Source: Vibrio sinus (GTDB lineage: Bacteria; Pseudomonadota; Gammaproteobacteria; Enterobacterales; Vibrionaceae). Taken from it: a stretch of 64,000 bases of DNA. The DNA is taken from the NCBI RefSeq assembly GCF_023634645.1, contig NZ_JAMKMR010000008.1, forward strand, positions 62,001-126,000, written 5' to 3'. The translations under genes were made by a program, and so were the position numbers. Positions 38,797 through 49,592 of this stretch are shown here, piece after piece. A model generated the notes under the pieces. The model saw only the letters and a list, made by a program, of their open reading frames with translations. It was not told the DNA's origin and ran no database searches. The stretch's first letter is position 1. Each line of letters opens with the position of its first letter.

Positions 38797-39909
38797 CTAT
38801 GTTAGGCCAACTTCAACCAACATACGCTCTGCGATACGATCTAACGGGAGATCCTCAGTAGAAATTCCCGCTTTAGCGACCGCTTGTGGCATACCATAGA
38901 CAACACAGCTCTCCTCATCCTGAGCCCAAATGGTTGCGCCTGCCGACTTTAACATGCGAGCACCTTCTCTTCCGTCTGCTCCCATGCCTGTTAAAATCAT
39001 CGACAGTACCTTATCCGAGAATATTTTCGCGGCTGAACCGAATGTCACATCGACACACGGTTTGTAGTTCATTTTCTCACCGCCATCAATGACTTTGAGT
39101 TTGGTAGAGCCTGGCCTACCATCAAACATCATTTGTTTACCACCAGGTGCTAAGTACGCCACTCCGGGACGTAATACATCACCATCTTGAGCTTCCTTGA
39201 CTTCGATCTTGCATAGCGTATTTAACCTGCTCGCAAATGCTGCGGTAAATGCGGCTGGCATATGCTGAACAAGAACAATGGGATGGGGGTAATTGGCGGG
39301 TAATTTAGTTAGAATCTTTTGTAAAGCGACCGGTCCACCTGTCGAGGTTCCGATTGCGGTTAATTTGTAGCTTTTGCCACTAGAACGAAAACGCTGAGCA
39401 GAGGACGCGTTAAACTTGTTCGGTTTTGCCGGGCTGCTAGCTGGCTTCGGAGGCGGAGTGGGTTGCTGACGAGTGGCTTGAGGTGCTGAAACAGGACGCC
39501 TTATTGAGCGGCGTTTACTGGCAATTTGAATCACTCTCTGCTGCAATAGAGTGACCGCTTCATCTCGGTTTCTTGAAATGTCTTCAAACTTTTTCGGTAG
39601 GAAGTCTAATGCCCCAGCATCCAGGGCATCTAATGTGGCCTTTGCGCCTTCATGGGTAAGAGACGAAAACATCAGAATTGGCACAGGAGATTGCGCCATG
39701 ATTTTCTTTACCGCAGTAATGCCATCCATCACTGGCATCTCAATATCCATGGTAATGACATCAGGCTCTAACTCAATAGCCTTATCGACCGCTTCTTTGC
39801 CGTTGGTGGCGACACCAATAACTTCTAGACGCGATTCAGAGTTAATGATTTCACTCACACGACGACGGAAAAAACTTGAATCATCAACTACTAATACCTT
39901 AATCGCCAT
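38797..39909 (-). CDS. cheB: Chemotaxis methylesterase CheB
   Basis: 370 residues from [11 protein letters not shown] at 39909, with AAGGA 5 nt upstream. Receiver domain with Asp55 (VITMDIEMP), a Pro/Ala linker (about 140-180), then the methylesterase domain with the catalytic Ser in AIGTSTGGP, His in LVQHMPAAF and Asp in GMGADGREG. It removes methyl groups from receptors for adaptation. Confidence 0.96.
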   Translation of the reverse strand: MAIKVLVVDDSSFFRRRVSEIINSESRLEVIGVATNGKEAVDKAIELEPDVITMDIEMPVMDGITAVKKIMAQSPVPILMFSSLTHEGAKATLDALDAGALDFLPKKFEDISRNRDEAVTLLQQRVIQIASKRRSIRRPVSAPQATRQQPTPPPKPASSPAKPNKFNASSAQRFRSSGKSYKLTAIGTSTGGPVALQKILTKLPANYPHPIVLVQHMPAAFTAAFASRLNTLCKIEVKEAQDGDVLRPGVAYLAPGGKQMMFDGRPGSTKLKVIDGGEKMNYKPCVDVTFGSAAKIFSDKVLSMILTGMGADGREGARMLKSAGATIWAQDEESCVVYGMPQAVAKAGISTEDLPLDRIAERMLVEVGLT

Positions 39910-39935
39910 ATATGTCCTTTTCAATACAGTCCAAG

Positions 39936-42227
39936 TTAGACTCTAGACGCTGCAGCGTACTGCTTAAGTAGATCTGGTACATCCAAAATTAGAGCAATAT
40001 GACCATCACTCGTAATCGTCGCACCAGCCATGCCTGGTGTGCCTTGCAACAAATTGTCAAGAGGCTTAATCACCACTTCTTCTTGCCCAATCAAGGTATC
40101 AACCACAAAACCAACGCGCTGACTTCCTAACTGAACAATCACTACATGACCATGACCTTTTCGTGCCTCAACAACACCTGCTTGCGGTGCTAACCAGTTC
40201 TGTAAATAAAATAATGGGATAGATTTCTCTCGTACAATAATGGTGAGCTGGCCATCAACCACGTTAGTTCGACTTAGGTCAAGGTGGAAAATTTCGTTAA
40301 CACTCGCAAGTGGCAAAGCAAATGGGTTGCCCGCTACTCCTACCATCAAGGTAGGCAAAATAGCCAGTGTCAATGGCACTTTGATGGTGATCTTAGTGCC
40401 TTTGGTCAACTCAGAATCAATATCGATTGAACCGTTAAGTGTATTGATGGCCGTTTTCACCACGTCCATACCTACACCCCGCCCTGAGATATCAGATATC
40501 TGTTCTTTACTGGAGAAGCCGGGCATAAAGATGAGGTTAAAACACTCTTTATCGGTCAGCCTAGACGCCGCATCTTCATCCATAATGCCACGCTTGACGG
40601 CAATACCACGTAGCTTGTTTGGATCCATACCGCCGCCATCGTCGACAATGGACAATTCAATGTGGTCACCTTCTTGCGAAGCTGAAAGAATAACTTTACC
40701 GCCTCTTGGTTTACCCGCCGCTACTCGATCTGCTGGCATTTCTATACCATGGTCTACCGAGTTGCGGACCAAGTGAATCAGCGGATCCGCTAGAGCTTCA
40801 ACCAAGTTTTTATCAAGGTCAGTGTCCTCACCACGCATTTCAAGGTTAATTTCTTTGTTTAAGCTTCTTGCAAGATCCCGTACCACTCGAGGGAAGCGAC
40901 CAAATACTTTCTTGATTGGCTGCATTCGAGTTTTCATCACCGCGCCTTGAAGGTCCGCTGTAACAACATCTAAGTTTGATACCGCCTTCGCCATCTCTTC
41001 ATCATTACTATTAAGGCCAAGGCTGAGTAAACGGTTTCTAACCAGAACCAATTCACCGACCATATTCATGATAATGTCTAATGTAGACGTATCGACACGA
41101 ACGGTTGCTTCAGCTTGTGGTTTTTTCGCTTGGGCGGGTGGTGACGCTTCGGCACTTTTTGCAGGAGGCTTCGCACTGTCTTTCGCTGGCGCTTTAGCCG
41201 GTGCTTTTGCAGCGGGTTTAGCGGCGGCTGGCTTGTCTTTCGGTTTGGTTTCTTTTGCCGCTGCGGGCTGTGCTTTTTTGCTTTCTTTTGCTGGGCTTTC
41301 AACGGGCTTAGTGGCCGCTTCCAGCTCTTCAACAGACGGCCCTTTTCCTGAACCGTGTAAATTGTCTAATAATGATTCGAACTCATCATCGGTCATCAGC
41401 CCATCGTCACCACCAGTAGGGGCAGGTGCTGGTTTACTTGACGCTTCAGCGGGTTTCGATTCCTCCGAAGGGGGTGAGGGAGGAGTATCTACCGATGGGC
41501 CTTTCCCTGAGCCATGAAGATCATCAAGGAGTTTCTCAAATTCATCATCGGTAATATCACTGTCTGGATCAGGAGCAGCTGCGGTAGAAGCGGCTGGGGA
41601 TGGCGCCTCCGTTTCTGTACCTGGCGCGGCACCTTGCCCATGCAATTCATCGAGCAACTGCTCGAATTCATCTTGGCTAATTTCATCGATGGAATTGGGA
41701 TCGACATCGGCCGATTCAGCCGCGGGCTGTGCGGGTTCTTCTGGCGGCTCTTCCACAACGGGGGCTTCAGCTACAGGCTCAGGCGCTGGCTCTTCTTCAA
41801 CTTCAGCGCTAGTTTCAGGCTCAGCCTCGTCTTCAGACTCTGGTTTACATAGTCGATGCAACTCTTCTAACAACGCTGGGTCTGCTGGCGTCAGCTCTTC
41901 TCTATCTTGAACTGCTTGGAATTGCTCATTAACGGTGTCCAATGCTTGTAGCATGGTATCCATCAAACCTGCCGTCACCGATCTTTGTCCATTACGAAGA
42001 ATATCGAACACGTTTTCCGCGCCATGACAGGTATCAACTAGCTCAGTTAAGGCTAAAAACCCTGCTCCACCTTTTACCGTGTGGAATCCGCGAAATATAG
42101 CGTTCAATAAGTCTTTATCTTCGGGATTATTTTCTAGTTCCACCAGCTGCTCAGATAACAGCTCAAGAATTTCACCAGCTTCTACTAAAAAATCCTGAAG
42201 AATATCTTCGTCTAAATCGTAGCTCAT
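39936..42227 (-). CDS. cheA: Chemotaxis histidine kinase CheA
   Basis: 763 residues: P1 HPt with His49 ([13 protein letters not shown]), then a long Glu/Pro/Ala/Lys-rich linker (about 125-365) with three near-identical repeats, P3 dimerisation, P4 kinase ([26 protein letters not shown]) and P5 CheW-like domain. The linker replaces a typical P2 and probably includes the part known in vibrios to bind ParP and localise CheA. Phosphorylates CheY and CheB. Confidence 0.97.
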   Translation of the reverse strand: MSYDLDEDILQDFLVEAGEILELLSEQLVELENNPEDKDLLNAIFRGFHTVKGGAGFLALTELVDTCHGAENVFDILRNGQRSVTAGLMDTMLQALDTVNEQFQAVQDREELTPADPALLEELHRLCKPESEDEAEPETSAEVEEEPAPEPVAEAPVVEEPPEEPAQPAAESADVDPNSIDEISQDEFEQLLDELHGQGAAPGTETEAPSPAASTAAAPDPDSDITDDEFEKLLDDLHGSGKGPSVDTPPSPPSEESKPAEASSKPAPAPTGGDDGLMTDDEFESLLDNLHGSGKGPSVEELEAATKPVESPAKESKKAQPAAAKETKPKDKPAAAKPAAKAPAKAPAKDSAKPPAKSAEASPPAQAKKPQAEATVRVDTSTLDIIMNMVGELVLVRNRLLSLGLNSNDEEMAKAVSNLDVVTADLQGAVMKTRMQPIKKVFGRFPRVVRDLARSLNKEINLEMRGEDTDLDKNLVEALADPLIHLVRNSVDHGIEMPADRVAAGKPRGGKVILSASQEGDHIELSIVDDGGGMDPNKLRGIAVKRGIMDEDAASRLTDKECFNLIFMPGFSSKEQISDISGRGVGMDVVKTAINTLNGSIDIDSELTKGTKITIKVPLTLAILPTLMVGVAGNPFALPLASVNEIFHLDLSRTNVVDGQLTIIVREKSIPLFYLQNWLAPQAGVVEARKGHGHVVIVQLGSQRVGFVVDTLIGQEEVVIKPLDNLLQGTPGMAGATITSDGHIALILDVPDLLKQYAAASRV
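41341..41690 (-). repeat. Three in-frame repeats in the CheA linker
   Basis: Three copies of a unit reading (I/M)(S/T)xDEFExLLDxLHGxG: [34 protein letters not shown] and [17 protein letters not shown]; the last two continue KGPSV. Acidic amphipathic helices like this are likely protein-binding segments. Confidence 0.85.
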
Positions 42228-42236
42228 ACACTTCCC

Positions 42237-42959
42237 CTAAAAACCAAGACTTGACAACAAGTCATCGACTTCGTCTTGTGATGAAACCGCATCGGCTCTT
42301 TCTTGAGGATTGAGAATAGGTCCTTCTGCATCAATCGAACTTTTCTGTTTCTTCCCTGCCGATTCTTCCAGTTGGCTCGCTCCAAATACGGTGAGTATTT
42401 CTACTAACCGTCCTTCGACTTCATTGACCAGAGTGATAACTCGGCTAATAATTTGCCCAGTCAAATCCTGGAAGTCTTGAGCCATCAGAATTTCTGTTAA
42501 CTGTCCTCGTAGCTCCGAGCTATCTCCTTCTACTTGCCCCAGTAGCCCGTCTATTCGGTGACATAATGCTTTAAATTCCGCTAATTCTATACGCCCTTTC
42601 ATCAGCTGATTCCATTGTGGGCGTACTTTTAATAAACCCTCATGCAGGTTATCTGCAATGGGCATACAACGATCAACCGCGTCCATGGTTTTGTTCGCTG
42701 CTTTCTCCGTTTTATCTATAACATATTGAAGGCGATCTCGAGCGTCGGGAATTTCGTCGTTGGCGATTTCGTTCATCCTGTCATCAAGGCTGAACTGTTT
42801 GAGAGATTCGTGTAAGTCGCGAGTCAACGTCCCTATTTCTTGAAGCATAGGGCTAGAAACTGAGCCCTCATAAATTTCCGTTACAAAAGAGTCCGCTTCT
42901 TTTTGTTTTTCATTTTCTAACAGCTCAACCAGCTGTTTTGCCTGTTCTAATGAAATCAT
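42237..42959 (-). CDS. cheZ: CheY-P phosphatase CheZ
   Basis: 240 residues, mostly helical. The catalytic Gln region is LMAQDFQDLTGQIISRV, and the C-terminal CheY-binding helix is SQDEVDDLLSSLGF. It lies between cheY and cheA. Confidence 0.95.
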   Translation of the reverse strand: MISLEQAKQLVELLENEKQKEADSFVTEIYEGSVSSPMLQEIGTLTRDLHESLKQFSLDDRMNEIANDEIPDARDRLQYVIDKTEKAANKTMDAVDRCMPIADNLHEGLLKVRPQWNQLMKGRIELAEFKALCHRIDGLLGQVEGDSSELRGQLTEILMAQDFQDLTGQIISRVITLVNEVEGRLVEILTVFGASQLEESAGKKQKSSIDAEGPILNPQERADAVSSQDEVDDLLSSLGF

Positions 42960-43010
42960 CCTTAATTGGCCTTTCCGCGCGTATTAAATTAATCCGACTA
43001 TCACCTCGGG

Positions 43011-43403
43011 CTATAAACGCTCAAAGATTTTATCTAATTTTTCTTTAAGAGTAGCCGCAGTAAAAGGCTTCACGATATAACCGTTAACACCAGCTTGAGC
43101 CGCCTCTATGATCTGCTCTCGCTTTGCCTCGGCCGTAATCATTAAGACGGGCAAGTGTTTCAGCTCATCATCTGCGCGAATATTTTTCAGCAAGTCAATT
43201 CCTTGCATACCTGGCATATTCCAGTCTGTGACCACAAACTCGAAGTCACCTTTTTTGAGCATTGGCAATGCCGTTAAACCATCATCGGCCTCTTGGGTAT
43301 TATTAAAGCCCAAATCACGAAGTAGGTTTTTCACAATACGGCGCATTGTTGAAAAGTCATCAACAATAAGGATCTTCATGTTTTTATTCAAAATTGCCTC
43401 CAC
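43011..43403 (-). CDS. cheY: Chemotaxis response regulator CheY (CheY3 type)
   Basis: 130 residues, a stand-alone receiver with [10 protein letters not shown], phospho-acceptor Asp60 in VVTDWNMPG, Thr in ITAEAK and Lys in IVKPF. The sequence is nearly that of V. cholerae CheY3, the copy that drives the flagellar motor there. Confidence 0.96.
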   Translation of the reverse strand: MEAILNKNMKILIVDDFSTMRRIVKNLLRDLGFNNTQEADDGLTALPMLKKGDFEFVVTDWNMPGMQGIDLLKNIRADDELKHLPVLMITAEAKREQIIEAAQAGVNGYIVKPFTAATLKEKLDKIFERL

Positions 43404-43423
43404 TGAGTTCGATGTCAGTGTTT

Positions 43424-44161
43424 TTATTCATGTTCAGTCCATGCACTAAGTTTAGCGCGTAGACGCTGCATTGATTGGCTTAGTATCTGACTAACGCGAG
43501 ACTCGCTAACCCCGATTACCTCACCAATTTCCTTTAAGTTTAACTCTTCATCGTAATAAAGCGAAAGTACTAATGCTTCTCGCTCTGGTAACGTTTTTAT
43601 CGCCTCAATCAAAGAGGTACGAAAAGACTCATCTGCGACCCCACGGAAAGGAGAGCTATCCTCTTCCTCATCCACCGGTGAAATAGCATCATCAGAAATA
43701 CCTAAATCTTCGATACCTACAAGCCTTGAGCAATTGATATCCGTCAATGCATTATGGTACTGCTCCAAGGTCATTTCTAGATGCGCCGCCACTTCAGCAT
43801 CTGTTGGGTCTCTATTGAGCTCTCCTTCAAGTATAGAGATTGCTTGGCTTATTTCCCGATTGTTTTTGTGAACTGATCTAGGAACCCAATCTCCACGACG
43901 TATATCATCAAGCATAGCACCTCGAATCCGAATACCCGCATAGGTATCAAAACTCGCCCCTTTGGTACTATCATAGTTCTTTTGCGCTTCAAGCAGGCCT
44001 ATCATGCCTGCTTGAATCAAATCATCAACTTGAACACTTGGTGGCAAACGACCCAGTAAATGGTGCGCAATACGCCTTACTAACACCGAGTATTTTTCTA
44101 AAAATGCTCTTTGGTTCGTTTGTTTTGCATACTGGTCATATGTCAGCGCTTTATTCACCAA
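43424..44161 (-). CDS. fliA: Flagellar sigma-28 factor FliA
   Basis: 245 residues: region 2 ([53 protein letters not shown]), region 3, and region 4 ([32 protein letters not shown]). It transcribes late flagellar and chemotaxis genes. Overlaps flhG by 11 bp. Confidence 0.97.
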   Translation of the reverse strand: MVNKALTYDQYAKQTNQRAFLEKYSVLVRRIAHHLLGRLPPSVQVDDLIQAGMIGLLEAQKNYDSTKGASFDTYAGIRIRGAMLDDIRRGDWVPRSVHKNNREISQAISILEGELNRDPTDAEVAAHLEMTLEQYHNALTDINCSRLVGIEDLGISDDAISPVDEEEDSSPFRGVADESFRTSLIEAIKTLPEREALVLSLYYDEELNLKEIGEVIGVSESRVSQILSQSMQRLRAKLSAWTEHE

Positions 44162-45038
44162 AAGGTTCCTCTAAGGTCTCAGTCCTATTAAGTAAGCGTT
44201 CTACAAAGAACTCAAGATGTCCACTCGGTGTTTTAGGAATTGGCCATGTTAAGGCCTTATTCGCCAATGATCCTATCGCGAGAGAAGCGGGCGAGCGAGG
44301 AAAAGCATCCACGACAATCTTTTGTTTTTTAACAGCTTGGCGTACTTTATCATCCAATGGAATACATGCTACGAGTTCTAAACTTACATTCAAGAATCGC
44401 TCTGTGACCAATGTCAATTTTGCGAACAATTCCCTACCTTCACGATAGCTCCTAACCATATTTGCTACAATTTTAAATCTCTGAACTTGATGGTCCTTAC
44501 TCAATAATTTAATCAAGGCATAGGCATCTGTGATGGATGTTGGCTCATCACACACCACCACAACCACATCTTGAGCGGCTCGAGAAAAACTCACCACCAT
44601 GTCAGAAATCCCTGCTGCAGTATCAACCAATAAGACATCCATTTCGTCTTCTAAGCTACCAAATGCCCGTATCAATCCAACATGCTGTGCATGACTCAGT
44701 TCTGTCATCGCTTGTGTGCCAGAAGTTGCCGGGATAATTTTAATGCCAAATGGCCCCTCAACAATGGCATCGCTTAGTTCACACTCACCTTCTAGTACGT
44801 GGCCTAGATTCTTTTTGGGTCGAATACCTAACATAACATCAATATTGGCAAGCCCTAGGTCTGCGTCAAGGACCATCACTTTCTTACCTTGCTTAGCCAT
44901 GCAAATTGCTAGCCCTAGTGTAACGTTCGATTTTCCAACACCACCTTTGCCACCTGTAACAGAAATGACTTTGGTAAGAGAGGGTTGAGTTAAACGACGT
45001 AAGCCGCTTGCTTGGTCATGTATCATATCGTTTGTCAT
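44151..45038 (-). CDS. flhG: Flagellar number regulator FlhG
   Basis: 295 residues, MinD/ParA-like: GGKGGVGKSNVTLG deviant Walker A, LDADLGLANIDVML, LLVDTAAGISDMVV. N-terminus includes the residues before the P-loop (QASGLRRL) known to contact FlhF or FlrA in relatives. It limits polar flagella to one together with FlhF. Starts 13 bp after flhF. Confidence 0.96.
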   Translation of the reverse strand: MTNDMIHDQASGLRRLTQPSLTKVISVTGGKGGVGKSNVTLGLAICMAKQGKKVMVLDADLGLANIDVMLGIRPKKNLGHVLEGECELSDAIVEGPFGIKIIPATSGTQAMTELSHAQHVGLIRAFGSLEDEMDVLLVDTAAGISDMVVSFSRAAQDVVVVVCDEPTSITDAYALIKLLSKDHQVQRFKIVANMVRSYREGRELFAKLTLVTERFLNVSLELVACIPLDDKVRQAVKKQKIVVDAFPRSPASLAIGSLANKALTWPIPKTPSGHLEFFVERLLNRTETLEEPFGE

Positions 45039-45051
45039 AATTATATGCCGG

Positions 45052-46563
45052 TTAGAACCCTTCTACTTCACTGTTCCAATAATGAGGTTCGTTTTCAGTC
45101 GACTTTTCTAGCAACTCATTTGCTTTAGCCACCATATATTTCGGCTGTGCAATCACAATATCCTCTGGGACTCGCTGTCCATTGGCCACATAAGCCACGG
45201 GCAGTGCATTTTGCACAACGACACTGAGAAATTCTCCAAGGCTGAGCGATTCGTCTAACTTGGTCATAATGCATCCGGATAACGGAATTCTTCGAAAATG
45301 TTCGATTGTTTCTTGCAAAACTTTACGTTGTGCCGTCGCAGGCAACACTAAATAACTGTGAATCACTTCTCCACTTTCCTGCATTAAGGTATCTAGTTGC
45401 TCTGACAAGCGAACATCTCGCTGCCCCATACCTGCCGTATCCACCAGCACGAGACGGCGATTGCGTAATTGATAAATTACATCGGCTAACTCTTTGGAAT
45501 CTTTAGCAACTCTTACCGGGCAACCCATAATTCTTCCGTAAATTGATAACTGTTCATGCGCCCCAATACGATAGGTATCGGTTGTCACTAAAGCGACATT
45601 ATCCGAGCCATACTCCATTGCGGCTCTCGCCGCCAGTTTTGCGATAGTTGTAGTTTTGCCGACGCCTGTTGGCCCTAGTAGAGCAACCACACCACCTCGT
45701 TTTAAAATATCTTGTTTCGTTATTGGGATTTGATCAGAGACTAAGCCCAGCAACGCCTTCCATGCTTTGGGCGGCGGCGTATCTTCTGGAATATAGCAGG
45801 CTAATTGGTCAGCTAAATCGAGGGATACGCCCATTCTTTCCAATCGTTTGATCAGCATAGCACGCAGAGGTTCACGACGTTCAACTTCCTGCCACATCAG
45901 TCCCGATACCTGATGTTCTAACAGCCGACGTATGGATGTCATTTCTTCTCGCATCTCCTCCAATTCATCATTACCGATGGTTGGTTCAGGTGGCTGTTTG
46001 CGGTCATAGCGTGTCGGATCAAGTTTGGGGGTAAATGGACGAGAGTCGCTCTTTCTATCTTCAGCGATTAATCGAGCCAATGGCGAGCCTTCTTTTACTT
46101 TCATGGCGTTGTCTGAGCCATTTCTAGCGTTGGACTGTCGCTCCATTAGCGCCGCCAACGAATCTTGTTCGTCAAATTGGCTTTCCGCCTCAGATTCTTG
46201 TCCATTTTGCGTATACTGCTGAAGCATAGACGCAAAGCGTTTTGTCATTGAGGGTGCCGCTTGCGATTTCCCTTGTAAGCTCACTCGATCCCCTTCGAGC
46301 TGTCGAGGACGAGAGGCCGTCACTGCGCTGGTATTTTGCTTACTGTTTGCTTGGTGAGACTTAGAGGTATTTGCCGATGTTGCCGCTCGTTTAGTGGCCC
46401 CAGACGCATTGCTAGCTACCTGCTCTCCATCTATCGCCGCAACGACTTCAACGCCACCAGCAACTTTTTTATTCGACATTATGACCGCGTCAGAGCCCAA
46501 CTCCTCTTTAACCTGAAGTAGTACTGTTCGCGTATCCTTGGCAAAAAAGCGTTTGATTTTCAA
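45052..46563 (-). CDS. flhF: SRP-type GTPase FlhF
   Basis: 503 residues: N-terminal B domain (MKIKRFFAKDTRTVLLQVKEE), a variable linker (about 80-200), and an NG GTPase with GPTGVGKTTTIAKLAAR, TTDTYRIGAHEQL, LVDTAGMGQ and TKLDE. It sets polar flagellum position. Directly precedes flhG. Confidence 0.97.
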   Translation of the reverse strand: MKIKRFFAKDTRTVLLQVKEELGSDAVIMSNKKVAGGVEVVAAIDGEQVASNASGATKRAATSANTSKSHQANSKQNTSAVTASRPRQLEGDRVSLQGKSQAAPSMTKRFASMLQQYTQNGQESEAESQFDEQDSLAALMERQSNARNGSDNAMKVKEGSPLARLIAEDRKSDSRPFTPKLDPTRYDRKQPPEPTIGNDELEEMREEMTSIRRLLEHQVSGLMWQEVERREPLRAMLIKRLERMGVSLDLADQLACYIPEDTPPPKAWKALLGLVSDQIPITKQDILKRGGVVALLGPTGVGKTTTIAKLAARAAMEYGSDNVALVTTDTYRIGAHEQLSIYGRIMGCPVRVAKDSKELADVIYQLRNRRLVLVDTAGMGQRDVRLSEQLDTLMQESGEVIHSYLVLPATAQRKVLQETIEHFRRIPLSGCIMTKLDESLSLGEFLSVVVQNALPVAYVANGQRVPEDIVIAQPKYMVAKANELLEKSTENEPHYWNSEVEGF

Positions 46564-46616
46564 AATAAATATCCATTTCTACGTTGATCGATAGGAGAGT
46601 CTAGATTGTTTAAAAA

Positions 46617-48710
46617 CTAGTTACCCACCGCCTGCACTATCCGAATCTGCTTTTCATCAGGTATCTCTTGATAGGATAGTACTCGCAGCGAAGGAATCGT
46701 ATTTTTGACAAATTTGGCTAATGTTGAGCGCAATACACCTGATGTTAACAATACCGCGGGTTCGCCTTTTAGCTCTTGCTCCTGAGTCGCCTGACTGAGA
46801 GAAGCCTGTAACCTTTCTGCGAGACCGGGTTCGATTCCAGCCGATTCACCTCCTGCTGCCTGCATAGTCTGATGCAATATTTGTTCCAGCTCAGGTATCA
46901 GCGTAATTACTGGCAACTCAGGCTCTATACCATTGATTTCTTGTACAATTAATCGTTTTAGAGAAATTCTAGCGGCCGCGGTTAAGATGTCAGGTTCTTG
47001 ACTTTTACTGGCGTATTCCGACAGCGTTTGGATGATGGTTCGAATATCTCGAATGGGGATAGCTTCATTGAGCAAGTTTTGTAACACTTTCACGACTACC
47101 CCAAGTGATAATTGGTCTGGTACAAAGTTCTCAATCAATTTAGGAGCACTGCGACCCAGCATCTCCAGTAGATTTTGTACTTCTTCATGACCTAATAGCT
47201 GTGAAGCGTTGTTGGTCAGCAGTTGGCTTAAGTGAGTCGCAAGTACTGTCGAAGAGTCCACCACGGTATAGCCTAACGCTTGCGCGTGCTCTCGTTGTTC
47301 TTCCCGAATCCACACCGCTTCTAATCCAAACGCCGGATCGACCGTTTGTTCTCCTTCAATCATTCCGTAGACTTGCCCAGGGTTGATGGCAAGCTCTTGA
47401 TCGGGTCGAATTTCAGCTTCACCGACCGCCACTCCCATTAAGGTGATTCGATAACTATTTGGTGTCAGCTCCAAATTATCTCGAATGTGCACGGCTGGAA
47501 TAAGAAAGCCAAAATCTTGAGAGAGCTTCTTACGCACCCCTTTCACCCTTTCTAAAAGCTCACCACCCTGCTCTCTGTCCACTAGAGGAATCAGTCGATA
47601 ACCTACTTCCAAGCCGATAATATCAACCGGCTGGACATCGTCCCATGATAGCTCTTTCTGTGGCGCGGTTTCTGACTCAGTAGTCGCCGGGGTTGCGGGC
47701 TCTTCTTTGGCTTTCTTCTGTTTGCGAATCAGCCAGTAAGAAAGCCCTCCGGCAATGGCAGCCAGCAGCAAAAATGCAAAATGAGGCATCCCTGGCACTA
47801 AGCCTAATACACCCAAAATGCATGCCGTAATAACGAGCGCTCTCGGGTTATCAAACATCTGAAAAGCGACCTGCTGCCCCATGTCTTCTTCAGTATTCTG
47901 CCTAGTCACCATGATGGCAGCGCCGATGGACAAGAGTAGCGATGGTATTTGTGCCACCAATCCATCACCAATGGTCAATAAGGTATATATGCGTATCGCT
48001 TCATTGAAATTCAAATTGTATTGCAACATACCGATGGAAAGCCCACCGATAATATTAATAAATAGGATTAGAATACCTGCAATTGCATCCCCTTTAACGA
48101 ACTTGGAGGCACCGTCCATCGAGCCGTAAAAATCTGCCTCTTTAGTCACTTCGAAACGCCGGGTTCGTGCTTGCTCTTGATCGATAAGTCCAGCATTGAG
48201 ATCAGCATCGATAGCCATTTGCTTGCCCGGTAAGGCATCCAAAGTAAATCTTGCACTCACCTCAGAGATTCTTCCCGCACCTTTCGTCACCACCATGAAG
48301 TTGATGATCATCAAAATTAAGAAGACGACTAGGCCCACGGCGTAGTTGCCACCGATAACCACACTACCGAATGATTCAATGACTTTACCCGCAGCTCCTG
48401 GCCCTTCGTGACCATACAACAAAACCACACGAGTAGAAGCTACATTCAAGGCCAAGCGAAGTAAGGTAGAAATCAAGAGAACGGTTGGAAAGGCGGCAAA
48501 ATCTAATGGACGTCTTGTATAAACAGTGACTAAAAGAATCACCATGGCCAGAGCGATGTTGAAAGAGAAAAACAAATCGAGAAGAAACGCAGGAATTGGC
48601 AATACCACCATAGCTAGGGTTGCCAATACCATAATAGGCGCACCAATCGCAGGCATTGCTCTCTGCGGGAGTGGTGGTAACTTGTCTGCAAACGGTAAAG
48701 AGAACTTCAT
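46617..48710 (-). CDS. flhA: Flagellar export gate protein FlhA
   Basis: 697 residues: about eight membrane segments in the first 325 residues, with the FHIPEP-type signature region (GAGRISEVSARFTLDALPGKQMAIDAD), then a cytoplasmic four-subdomain part that binds chaperone-substrate complexes. It is the first gene of flhA-flhF-flhG-fliA-che. A sigma-54 promoter lies 49 bp upstream. Confidence 0.97.
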   Translation of the reverse strand: MKFSLPFADKLPPLPQRAMPAIGAPIMVLATLAMVVLPIPAFLLDLFFSFNIALAMVILLVTVYTRRPLDFAAFPTVLLISTLLRLALNVASTRVVLLYGHEGPGAAGKVIESFGSVVIGGNYAVGLVVFLILMIINFMVVTKGAGRISEVSARFTLDALPGKQMAIDADLNAGLIDQEQARTRRFEVTKEADFYGSMDGASKFVKGDAIAGILILFINIIGGLSIGMLQYNLNFNEAIRIYTLLTIGDGLVAQIPSLLLSIGAAIMVTRQNTEEDMGQQVAFQMFDNPRALVITACILGVLGLVPGMPHFAFLLLAAIAGGLSYWLIRKQKKAKEEPATPATTESETAPQKELSWDDVQPVDIIGLEVGYRLIPLVDREQGGELLERVKGVRKKLSQDFGFLIPAVHIRDNLELTPNSYRITLMGVAVGEAEIRPDQELAINPGQVYGMIEGEQTVDPAFGLEAVWIREEQREHAQALGYTVVDSSTVLATHLSQLLTNNASQLLGHEEVQNLLEMLGRSAPKLIENFVPDQLSLGVVVKVLQNLLNEAIPIRDIRTIIQTLSEYASKSQEPDILTAAARISLKRLIVQEINGIEPELPVITLIPELEQILHQTMQAAGGESAGIEPGLAERLQASLSQATQEQELKGEPAVLLTSGVLRSTLAKFVKNTIPSLRVLSYQEIPDEKQIRIVQAVGN

Positions 48711-48758
48711 AAGCGAATTTAAATAAATTCTTCAGCTTTGAATAGGTTAGCTTATGAA

Positions 48759-48774
48759 TGCAATTATTAGTCCA
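48759..48774 (-). promoter_or_regulatory. Sigma-54 promoter of flhA
   Basis: Minus strand TGGACTAATAATTGCA: GG and GC separated by exactly 10 nt, with TTGCA at -12, close to TGGCACnnnnnTTGCA. Vibrio flhA operons are FlrC/sigma-54 controlled. Predicted start near 48748, about 38 nt before the ATG. Confidence 0.75.
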
Positions 48775-48831
48775 GCCTATATGTCAAATTACTGGCTCTT
48801 CTACATTGATCTCTTCAGTGTCTAGCTAGCG

Positions 48832-49296
48832 TCACCGGTGCAAATGCCACAATACCTCACCGGATCGCGTTGCTGGATCAAATTCAATACACACCAACCC
48901 AGATGTAGTAAACATTGGGGGAGCAATCGTCGGTACAAATTCAGAGGTCAAAAAGCCCACTAGTGGCAGATGAGAAACAAGGAGTAGGCTTTCAAGTTTT
49001 TGTACTTCTACTAGGGCTTGAACATACTCGAACACATCGCCAGATTCACCATAGGGCGTAATACCTTTGCAAGTTTCTTGCTTTGTATAATCAAACAAAT
49101 GAGAAATCGCTTGAAAAGTCTGCTGAGCACGAAGGTAAGGGCTTACTAAGGCCAAATCGACATGACGAAGTCCATGTTTTACTCCATCAGTCATCACTGA
49201 CACTGAGTCTTGCTTACCTCGTCCAGTCAATGCACGCTCCGCATCACTTGGCGCTCGATTTTCTGCTTCCCCGTGACGCATAATATAAATTTTCAT
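48832..49296 (-). CDS. sixA: Phosphohistidine phosphatase SixA
   Basis: 154 residues with the RHG signature (MRHGEAENRAPSDAERALTG), second His in LLVSHLPLVG, and SPYLRAQQT. It dephosphorylates HPt phosphohistidines (ArcB, PTS proteins in E. coli). Stands upstream of, and in the same direction as, flhA. Confidence 0.93.
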   Translation of the reverse strand: MKIYIMRHGEAENRAPSDAERALTGRGKQDSVSVMTDGVKHGLRHVDLALVSPYLRAQQTFQAISHLFDYTKQETCKGITPYGESGDVFEYVQALVEVQKLESLLLVSHLPLVGFLTSEFVPTIAPPMFTTSGLVCIEFDPATRSGEVLWHLHR

Positions 49297-49592
49297 TGTA
49301 CAATCCTAAATGCTTATGACTAAGTTAGTCACGCTGGGTCCAACGTCTTTACGTCGTTATACCAAGAAAAATTAACTCGTCATATAGGTTTGAGCTCTCA
49401 TATAGACACGATAATAGCAATCCGTCTTGATAAAGGTTCAGAGTTTAATAACAATCTACTAATACTAAAGACTACAAACCAAGTAAAATCTATCTTATCT
49501 ACTCGGGTTTGCTGCTCCTGATTCTACACGGAATATTCGCAGCGAAATACTTCACCGTCTTACATATAAATGATTTTCTTCGGAGATACACA

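Noticed and set aside
41068-41517. Long plus-strand Ala/Ser-rich open frame of 149 codons
   Set aside because: It is the antisense of the repetitive Glu/Pro/Ala-rich CheA linker and has no ribosome site.
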